Assembly: GCA_030849075.1 (NCBI GenBank) | Contig: JASAOO010003028.1 | Span: forward strand, 1-17,950 | From: Zelonia costaricensis | Lineage: Eukaryota; Euglenozoa; Kinetoplastea; Trypanosomatida; Trypanosomatidae | Direction: 5' to 3' | DNA: 17,950 nucleotides | In this document: in pieces, positions 1 to 5,981 of the stretch | How the letters are laid out: the number at the start of each line of letters is the position of its first letter | Numbering within the stretch: the first letter of the stretch is position 1 | Position numbers and translations under genes: made by a program | The notes under the pieces: generated by a model | Databases searched by the model: none | Told to the model about the DNA's origin: nothing | Seen by the model: the letters and a program-made list of their open reading frames with translations, nothing else

Positions 1-95
1 GCTGGCAGCGACTACTCGTGTTGTGCATCGCATACGACCCCCAGCCCCAGCCGGTCCCCCCCCTCCCCCCCAAGGACCTCGCTCGTTCGCGCAGC

Positions 96-182
96 CGTCC
101 TCTGCCCCTCCCCCCTATCTCCCTCTTCTCGTCCTGTTTGTCTGTGTATTTCTTTCCTTGGCACTCTCCGCTCGCCCTCCAG
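96..182 (+). promoter_or_regulatory. Polypyrimidine tract and putative trans-splice acceptor of the SWEET gene
   Basis: A long C/T-rich stretch runs from about 96 to 180 on the plus strand and is followed by the first AG after the tract, at 181-182. In trypanosomatids this arrangement directs addition of the spliced leader. Use of this AG would leave a 5' UTR of about 19 nt before the ATG at 202. The tract is plainly visible; use of this particular AG is inferred. The remaining bases at the left edge (1-95) are C-rich spacer with no recognisable gene. Confidence 0.6.
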
Positions 183-201
183 CGACGGGCCAGCTGTGGA
201 G

Positions 202-930
202 ATGGGCACCTTCACCATCATCTACAACCTCCTCACCTACACGGCCGGCGCCTTCTCGGTCATGATGAACGCCGCGCCGGTGCTGACGATTCGCCGGATG
301 GAGCAGTCGGGCACGGTTGGGGCGTCGACCATCACCTTCTACGGGGCGCAGATGTTCAACGCCATCACGTGGGCCTCGTACGGCGCCTTCACCCTCTCCG
401 TGCCGCTGCTCGTCGCCAACATCCTCGGCAACGCCGTCTCGACGTACTGCAGCCTCGTCTTCCTCACCGTCGCAAGGCGGGAGGAGCGGGTGGGGCACAA
501 GTTGCAGTCCACCACGTACTCGAAGAGCTTGATCACGTACGCCTTCTTCTTCACCATCAGCGTGGTCCACCTGCTGCTCAGCATCATCTTCATCATGTCC
601 GGCAAGCCCGAGGCGGCGAAGACGCTGACCGGCTACGAGGGCAGCGTGGCGTGCTGCGTGATGCTGAGTGCGCCGCTGGCCGCCTTCAAGCACATCGTCG
701 CAACCAAGAACGCCGAGGTGCTGGCGCCCGTCATGGTGACCGCCGCCTTCTTCAACACGCTCTTCTGGGTCATCGCGGGGTTCATGACCGGCGACATGTT
801 CATCATCGTGCCCAACACTCTGTGCTGGCTCGCGTGTGTGGCGCAGGTCGTCCTCCTCGTCAAGTACGGCCGGCGGCCGACCGCGCTGAAGGAGATTAAG
901 CAGGCCATCGCCCCCATCCCGTTCGACTGA
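202..930 (+). CDS. SWEET (MtN3/saliva) family sugar transporter-like membrane protein
   Basis: This encodes a 242-residue polytopic membrane protein that probably moves sugars across a membrane by facilitated diffusion. It has the two MtN3 repeats separated by a linker helix (3+1+3, seven helices). Repeat 1 spans roughly residues 8-92 and contains NAITWASYG (53-61) and the asparagine N73 in VANILGN. Repeat 2 spans roughly 147-222 and contains FNTLFW (184-189), the DMFIIVPN segment (198-205) with the equivalent asparagine N205, and a closing AQVVLL helix. The linker helix is about 112-132. Family members are usually 220-300 residues, so this looks complete. The ATG at 202 is chosen because it follows the putative splice AG by 19 nt; a GTG at 196 in the same frame is unlikely. 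Three of the four prolines of the plant SWEET proline tetrad have apparent counterparts (P26, P158, P176), but helix 2 seems to lack one. It is the only plus-strand gene here and ends at the convergent switch. The substrate and the membrane (plasma membrane or internal) are unknown. Confidence 0.88.
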   Translation: MGTFTIIYNLLTYTAGAFSVMMNAAPVLTIRRMEQSGTVGASTITFYGAQMFNAITWASYGAFTLSVPLLVANILGNAVSTYCSLVFLTVARREERVGHKLQSTTYSKSLITYAFFFTISVVHLLLSIIFIMSGKPEAAKTLTGYEGSVACCVMLSAPLAAFKHIVATKNAEVLAPVMVTAAFFNTLFWVIAGFMTGDMFIIVPNTLCWLACVAQVVLLVKYGRRPTALKEIKQAIAPIPFD

Positions 931-1201
931 GACGCCGCCGTCGCCTCCGCGCGACACCACGTGCAACTGCACAGGTGTGTCGTCGTCTGTTGGTGTCTGT
1001 TTCCTGTTCCGCGCGGCATCTTCTGGCCGCGGGCTGTTGTACCCCACCCCCCCACCCTCCCCAACGCACATCGAAAATCCCCCAAAGAGAAAAGTCGAAA
1101 CGAGAAAACGCGGAGGAACACGAGTTGCCCCACCCAGCCGCCGGCCCCCTGCAACCGGCACGCGCATTCTCCACCCCCGCCCATCGCCCCCCACGCCGCC
1201 G

Positions 1202-1234
1202 CCCCCCCCCCCCCCNGCCGCCCCCCCCCCCCCC
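1202..1234. repeat. Paired C14 homopolymers around an undetermined base
   Basis: Fourteen C (1202-1215), an N at 1216, GCCG, then another fourteen C (1221-1234). The N implies the read or assembly failed in the homopolymer, so the true length is uncertain. A further C11 lies at 1432-1442. Confidence 0.9.
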
Positions 1235-1335
1235 TGCCCTACCTTCGCCGCCACGCCGTGAGCCAGCCCGCAAGTGCAGCCGAGGGCATGCCGCGATGCC
1301 CAGGGCCCGCGGTGGCCGTGGGGGAGCAGGCAGGT

Positions 1336-1362
1336 GGGGAGGCGGGGGCGGGGCGGGTAGGG
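1336..1362 (+). other. G-quadruplex-type motif
   Basis: Five G runs of three to five bases (1336-1339, 1344-1348, 1350-1353, 1355-1357, 1360-1362) are separated by loops of one to four bases on the plus strand. This satisfies the usual intramolecular G-quadruplex pattern. A second G-rich block follows at 1390-1410. Folding in vivo is inference. Confidence 0.6.
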
Positions 1363-1521
1363 CTGCGGTCAGGGCTGGGTGTTCGTCATGGGGGTGGGGG
1401 GGCGGCGGGGTTTGCTCGGCCCGGCGCCACGCCCCCCCCCCCGGGCGGCGGGCGGGCGCCGCTGACTGTGGGTCTTTCTTTTATCTTTGGTCATGGCACG
1501 TCACACTCGCTTTCCGCTCCG

Positions 1522-2397
1522 TCACAGGCCGACGACGCACTCGACCTCGGCGCCGCACTCGCACAGCATCCACCGATGCGACTGCGCGTCCGGCGGCGCC
1601 TCGGCGAGGGCGCCGAGCTGCCGAATCACGTGCTGCGCCACACACGCGCCAGCCACCGTCGCACTCACGCAATCGCCACTGCCGTCCTCCCGGCCGCCAC
1701 CCGCGCACAGCTGCGCAACGGCCTGTACGTCCGCTGCCGTGATCTGCGACAGGCGCAGCCGCTCCACCGCCGCGTAGGCCGCCGCCGCCGCCGCCGCGAA
1801 GCCGCCGTGCGTCGGCCGCGTGTGCAGCGCCAGCACGACCCTCTGGTAGCCGCGCGGCTTCGTCTCCAGCTGCGCAGGGTCCACTACGAGGCGGTCCCAC
1901 TGCTCGGCCAGCGTGTGCGTCGACAGCCGGCGGTAGAGGAAGAGTGCCAGCACCGTCGGACCGCACGCGGCGTGCAGCACGACGATGTCGCTGCCAGGCG
2001 CGGCGGTTGCGGTGCGCAGGTGCGCCGCCGCGTCCCCCACCGACACCACAGCCGCCACCGTCACCCGCGCCGACGCGCCGGCGTCGAGGGCGGCCGCGGC
2101 GTCGCATACCGCCACGTGCGGATTGAGCCGCTGCAGCGAGCGCCGCGCGCGCGCGCCGCGTGTGTCGCCGGGCTCGCCCTGCATGAGGTAGTTGGCGCTG
2201 CCGTCCACGTCGCGCACCGGGCTGTCGTCCAGCACGGCGATGGCCTGGATGCCGGCCAGCACCAGATTCTTGGCCGCCTCCGCCACCGCGCCGCCAACTC
2301 CGTAGAGGGCGACGGTGGTGTGCATCAGCTGCTGCTGGGTCGACTTGCCCCAGAGCCGCACCTGGCGGTCGTAGCGCACGGCTGCAGTGTCGCCCAT
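1522..2397 (-). CDS. AOS1: SUMO-activating enzyme subunit 1-like protein (AOS1/SAE1, ThiF fold)
   Basis: This is a 291-residue member of the E1 ThiF/UBA superfamily. It would pair with a UBA2-type catalytic subunit encoded elsewhere to adenylate SUMO before passing it to UBC9. The N-terminus carries the hallmark YDRQVRLWG (9-17), a Gly-rich Rossmann loop YGVGGAVAEAAKNL (32-45), an LAGIQAIAVLDD strand (48-58) and RSLQRLNPHV (86-95). The C-terminus (SATVAGACVAQHVIRQLGA, 245-263, then a short closing strand to ECVVGL) matches the end of AOS1 proteins. No catalytic cysteine domain is present, as expected for the AOS1 half. It is shorter than human SAE1 (about 346 residues), with an Ala-rich middle. 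The related APPBP1/NAE1 is much longer, so AOS1 fits better, though a paralogue cannot be excluded. ATG 2397 is chosen because an AG at 2404-2403 follows a tract at 2441-2417; an upstream in-frame ATG near 2457 lies before that AG. Confidence 0.72.
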   Translation of the reverse strand: MGDTAAVRYDRQVRLWGKSTQQQLMHTTVALYGVGGAVAEAAKNLVLAGIQAIAVLDDSPVRDVDGSANYLMQGEPGDTRGARARRSLQRLNPHVAVCDAAAALDAGASARVTVAAVVSVGDAAAHLRTATAAPGSDIVVLHAACGPTVLALFLYRRLSTHTLAEQWDRLVVDPAQLETKPRGYQRVVLALHTRPTHGGFAAAAAAAYAAVERLRLSQITAADVQAVAQLCAGGGREDGSGDCVSATVAGACVAQHVIRQLGALAEAPPDAQSHRWMLCECGAEVECVVGL

Positions 2398-2763
2398 GTC
2401 GTCTGTAAACGCACGCGGAAAAGACAAGAAAGGCGAGAAAGTCACGTGGACTGTCATGTGTATGCGTGTGTGCGTGTGTGTGGTTGTGTGCAGCGGTGGG
2501 GAAATGGGGGCACAGTCGCAAGGATGACGGCGGGATGGATGGGTAGCAGGGGAGCACATCTCGGAGGGGTGGTGGAGGCTCGCAACGCGAGGCCAGGAGT
2601 GCATCCGTTCAACGGTGCAGCCACGCACCGCACAGGCACGGCTGGGCGGCGCCGTCTCCCCATGCCCCCTTTTCGGTGCTCGTCGGCAATGTGCGCTTGA
2701 TGTCGAGATGCTGTTGAAAGCGCAACACGCCGCCCACGCGACGTCACGCGCCGTGTGAGTGCA
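2398..2763. other. Spacer between the hypothetical protein and AOS1-like genes
   Basis: This 366-bp spacer holds a GT-rich microsatellite (2456-2490 on the plus strand, CA on the sense strand), the minus-strand polypyrimidine tract at 2441-2417 and the sense sequence TTTACAG ending at 2403. If that AG is used, the AOS1-like mRNA has only a 5-nt leader between the spliced leader and its ATG. No gene is seen. Confidence 0.6.
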
Positions 2764-3351
2764 CTACAAGTCATATGCGGCGCCTGCAATGGTGTCAGCA
2801 ATCCACGTGCAGGGATGGCCGCAGAGACGTTCCTGTGCCCCCGCGACCTCCCCGCGACTCTGCAGAGCTGCTCGCCACCCCGTCACATTTGCCAGCCACG
2901 CCAGCTGTCGCGCCCGGCACGCGGCGGCGATGTCGGAGGTCAAGGCGTCTTCGTTGTGCGGGGCCTCCTCCATGAGCGGACTGTACACGCTGCGCACCAG
3001 GTCCATGTGCGTGAGCGGCAGCCCGGCGCACAGCGCGCGCTCGAGGTAGGCGTGCACCGCGGGCCCGCTCAGCCCCGCGGCACCGCACACGAGTGACATC
3101 GACAGCGGCGTCGCCGAGGAGCCGGTCCGCGACTGCGCCGCCAACAGCATTGCCGCAAACCGCTCCGCCGTCGCTTCGGCACGAGCGCGCTCGTCCGCGC
3201 ATGCGTTGCTCCACGAGCGCAGCACCGTCCACGCCTGCTCGACCCGCTCGCAGCACGTCACGGCGGCAACGCGATCGGACCACAGCGCGCATGCCGCGTA
3301 GGCGGAGCAGGCGACAAGGAGGACCGCCGCCAGCCACACCAGACGCGCCAT
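2764..3351 (-). CDS. Hypothetical secreted or membrane-anchored protein
   Basis: I do not recognise a family for this 195-residue protein. Residues 1-20 form a hydrophobic segment after MARL, which looks like a signal peptide (cleavage near the AYAA at 17-20) or an N-terminal anchor. The mature part is Ala-rich and helical, with an Arg/Glu-rich stretch (53-64). Nine cysteines follow the hydrophobic core (21, 33, 34, 51, 89, 108, 145, 177, 181), suggesting disulfides in the secretory route. An NVT sequon is at 155-157. There is no C-terminal hydrophobic tail, so no GPI signal is apparent. The ATG at 3351 is the first in frame, since the upstream open frame begins with GTG, and no other ATG lies between it and the putative splice AG at 3463-3462. 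Being cotranscribed between a reductase and AOS1 says little about function. Confidence 0.68.
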   Translation of the reverse strand: MARLVWLAAVLLVACSAYAACALWSDRVAAVTCCERVEQAWTVLRSWSNACADERARAEATAERFAAMLLAAQSRTGSSATPLSMSLVCGAAGLSGPAVHAYLERALCAGLPLTHMDLVRSVYSPLMEEAPHNEDALTSDIAAACRARQLAWLANVTGWRAALQSRGEVAGAQERLCGHPCTWIADTIAGAAYDL

Positions 3352-3974
3352 GGCTGCTCCCAGCCTCCCCTCACCCCGCACCAACGCACAAGGCACACGG
3401 GAAAGCAGGTATGCGGGCGGTCAACGGCGCGGTGTGCGCTGACTTGAACACCACCGCTGAGCTGCGCGCGGGGCGAGTGCGGCCGAGGAAGGCAGGCGAA
3501 GGAGAGAGAGAGACCAAGAGGGGGAGGAGGGGAGAGGAGAAATAACCGAGATGCTGAGGAGGGGCAGAGAGGAGCAAGTCGCACCGCAAGCCCCTTCTTC
3601 CCTGACCCCACCTTGAAAACAAAGAACAAATAGTGCGCACCAAGGACGCCAACAGTCACCCCCTTCCCGTTTCTTGTTGAATAGGGGGGGGGGGCATTGG
3701 GTGAGCAGGTCTGGCCGTGTTCTCTCCTCCGGCGGATATGTCTTAGTGGCCCCTTTGGTGGAGGCGACAGTCCGTACGTGAACTCGAGCTTGTGTTGTAC
3801 GCCCTGGCTTTCCGCTCGCCACGGACGTGCAAGAGTGTCAAGCAAACGCAACGACGGGAAATAAGGTGCCGTGCGAGAGATGGTCGCACCGAATACGCTG
3901 CGCATGGCTGCTCTTCTGCTGCTGTTGTTGTGTTGTTGCTGCTGTGGCTTCTGCTTTCCCCGGGACGCGCACGT
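3352..3974. other. Spacer between saccharopine-dehydrogenase-like and hypothetical genes
   Basis: This 623-bp spacer has a strong minus-strand polypyrimidine tract at 3543-3481 followed by the AG at 3463-3462, a likely spliced-leader site for the hypothetical protein. A G10 run lies near 3685. Next to the end of the upstream gene is an imperfect trinucleotide repeat (3906-3956). No gene is seen. Confidence 0.6.
3906..3956. repeat. GCT/GTT trinucleotide repeat in a 3' UTR
   Basis: An imperfect GCT/GTT repeat on the plus strand (AGC/AAC on the sense strand) starts 18 bases past the stop of the saccharopine-dehydrogenase-like gene, within its predicted 3' UTR. Confidence 0.7.
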
Positions 3975-5156
3975 CTACCGCGTCTTCTTCGGCACCGAGT
4001 CCGCGCCGCCCACGACGATGGTGTCGATGGTAAGGCCGGCGTCGCGGCAGCGGCCCACCAGCTCGTCCCCAAAGGCGTACGCCGGAGTCAGCACGCCGCC
4101 CTTCAGCGTCTTCTTGCGCGCCAGCGTGAGGGCACTCAAGGCGCACTCGCCGAGGAAGAGACCGGTGGCCGTGTACGTGTCCTCCTTGGCCGACAGCGTC
4201 GTTTCGACCCGCTTGCCGGATGCCGTCTCGCCCACGAAGTCGAAGCGGAAGTTGGACCGCAGCATCGCCGCATCTGACGGCCCGACGCTCGTGCCGCTGA
4301 AGTGCTTCGCCATGGCCCAGCGGCGCAGCGGCGGGATCATCATGACCGTCACGAGCACGTACGTCATGAGCGTGCTCTTCACCACCTCCAGGAAGGGGCC
4401 CTGTGTCGCCTCGACGTACACCGCCGACGAGCCCATCAAGCTGTTGGTGCGCCGCACAATGTTCTCGTCAGCCGACGCGGTTGGGAAGATGCCGGTGAAG
4501 CGGCCGTTCTCGTACCACAGGCCGAGTCGCATCGGGGCCCTCGCCGGCTGCGTGCCCGACTTCGGCACGAGCGCCACCCCGCTCAAGTTCTCAGCCGACA
4601 CGTTCTCGAAGACACCGGCGACGGAGTTGAGCGTCCCGTTCGACACGCCGGCGAGAACCGCCTGCACGTACGCGTGCACCGACTTCAACGGCTCGCCAGC
4701 TTCGCGGTGCACGACGAAGTTGCCCACGTCCGATGGCACACAGTCGAAGCCGCAGCACGGCACGAGCACGACGCCCTTCGCGACCGCCGCCTCGTGGTAC
4801 GCGGCGATGGCGCGGCGCACAAAGGGCACCTCGCCGGTGGAGTCGACGTAGTGCGTGCCCACGCGCACGCACGCGTCCACCACCGGCATGCCCACCTGCG
4901 AGAAGGGGCCGGCGCACGAGATGACGCACGCCGCCTCCGCGCACGCCGCGTCCACCGTCGCCTGCCGGCCCGTGTCGACCACAAAGGAGGGAATGTCCAC
5001 GCCGAGCTCCGCCTTGAGGGCGGCCAGCTTCGACTCGCTGCGCCCGGCAATGCCCCAGCGCCCCACGAGCTCGGGCTTCCGCGCTAGGTAGCGGCACGTC
5101 AGCCGACCCGTAAAGCCGGTCGCCCCGATGACGAGAACATCCAACTTTGGTGCCAT
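3975..5156 (-). CDS. Saccharopine dehydrogenase-like oxidoreductase (SCCPDH family)
   Basis: This 393-residue protein resembles the SCCPDH group, which is related to mycobacterial trans-acting enoyl reductases, more than true lysine-pathway saccharopine dehydrogenase. An N-terminal Rossmann fold begins with LDVLVIGATGFTGRL (5-19), the nucleotide-binding loop being GATGFTG (11-17). AGRSESKL (37-44) is the usual spot for NADP selectivity. Further family motifs are VISCAGPFSQVG (78-89), HYVDSTGE (102-109) and CCGFDCVPSDVG (134-145). A hydrophobic stretch at about 262-277 may touch a membrane, as in human SCCPDH, which is associated with lipid droplets. Human SCCPDH is about 429 residues, so the length fits a complete protein. 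The C-terminus (KKTR) is not a peroxisomal PTS1. The ATG at 5156 matches the family start; the open frame continues upstream only through low-complexity spacer. The substrate is not known. Confidence 0.85.
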   Translation of the reverse strand: MAPKLDVLVIGATGFTGRLTCRYLARKPELVGRWGIAGRSESKLAALKAELGVDIPSFVVDTGRQATVDAACAEAACVISCAGPFSQVGMPVVDACVRVGTHYVDSTGEVPFVRRAIAAYHEAAVAKGVVLVPCCGFDCVPSDVGNFVVHREAGEPLKSVHAYVQAVLAGVSNGTLNSVAGVFENVSAENLSGVALVPKSGTQPARAPMRLGLWYENGRFTGIFPTASADENIVRRTNSLMGSSAVYVEATQGPFLEVVKSTLMTYVLVTVMMIPPLRRWAMAKHFSGTSVGPSDAAMLRSNFRFDFVGETASGKRVETTLSAKEDTYTATGLFLGECALSALTLARKKTLKGGVLTPAYAFGDELVGRCRDAGLTIDTIVVGGADSVPKKTR

Positions 5157-5981
5157 CCCCGTCGATTGCGTATTTGCCTCGAGGGACCTGATGCACGCCT
5201 GCGTGTGCGTGTGTGTGTGTGCGCGTGCGCTGGCTGCGGTAGCAAGGCGACAGCCCTCGTCTGTTTCGCGGCACGGATCGGCGACGGACGCGCACGTGTG
5301 GCGAGCTGCGAGGTGTGGAGAAGAGCGGAGGGGGAGGGTGTGAGGTGAGCCGTGGTGCGTGGCTGCAGACCACAAGGTGTGCGTCATCAGGGAGCGAGCG
5401 AGCGAGAGAGAAGGAGAGGCAGAGGATGGCAGGGCGGGGAGGTCGAGGAGGAAGGCGCGGCGAGTGCTCGCCGTCTTTGTTGCTGTGCGCGACCGCACCC
5501 ACAGTCGGCGTCGTGTGCCTGTCATGCGTGCCGCGTGTCGCATGACCGCTGAAGCGGAAGAAGAGGACGTGATTCTTGCAGCAAAGGCAAACGCACCGGC
5601 AAGGCAGTGCGCTGCTACCGAGTGAGGCCGGCGAGGACGCTCCCACTTTGCCCCATCCCACCACCAAACGGTGGCCCACACAGAAGGGACGGGTGCCCAG
5701 GTGAAGGAACGAAAAGCAAACAAGAAAACACCCGCAGCTGCACGGCCGTGCGTGCCTGTGCGTCTAACAAGGATCTAGAGTCGATGCAAAGAAAAGACGT
5801 GAAAGGGAGGAGAATCAGAAGCGGCACACAGTCACACACACACACAGAGCAACGCAGAGGTTGTCTGTACGGGCAGGAGCACACCTGCCACCATCCAGCA
5901 CGCGTTGCTGAGGAACACAGCCAGCGAGAGGGCGGGGCCGCGACAACAGCGGCGGCGCACCTGGACGAGCAGAAGACGAGG
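5157..5981. other. Spacer between coiled-coil and saccharopine-dehydrogenase-like genes
   Basis: This 825-bp spacer has a GT microsatellite at 5201-5226 just upstream of the oxidoreductase ATG. It also holds a long minus-strand polypyrimidine tract (5456-5391) with an AG at 5364-5363 that could accept the spliced leader, leaving about 207 nt of 5' UTR. A CA repeat (about 5831-5847, TG on the sense strand) sits in the predicted 3' UTR of the coiled-coil gene. No gene is seen. Confidence 0.6.

Larger units (their letters stand above)
931..1521. other. Convergent strand-switch region
   Basis: The plus-strand SWEET gene and the minus-strand AOS1-like gene converge here with no credible gene between them. 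The left part (960-1020), just past the SWEET stop, is T/TG-rich on the plus strand, like other sense-strand 3' UTRs in this window. The middle and right parts hold long C and G homopolymers. In Leishmania such regions are where polycistronic transcription ends, often marked by base J. That role is known for the class and inferred for this copy. Searching by eye for tRNA or 5S rRNA genes, which often sit at such switches, found none. Confidence 0.7.

Noticed and set aside
961..2700. 579-codon plus-strand open frame
   Set aside because: It runs antisense to the AOS1-like gene and through the C-run switch region; the product is Arg/Ala/His-rich shadow sequence with no domain.
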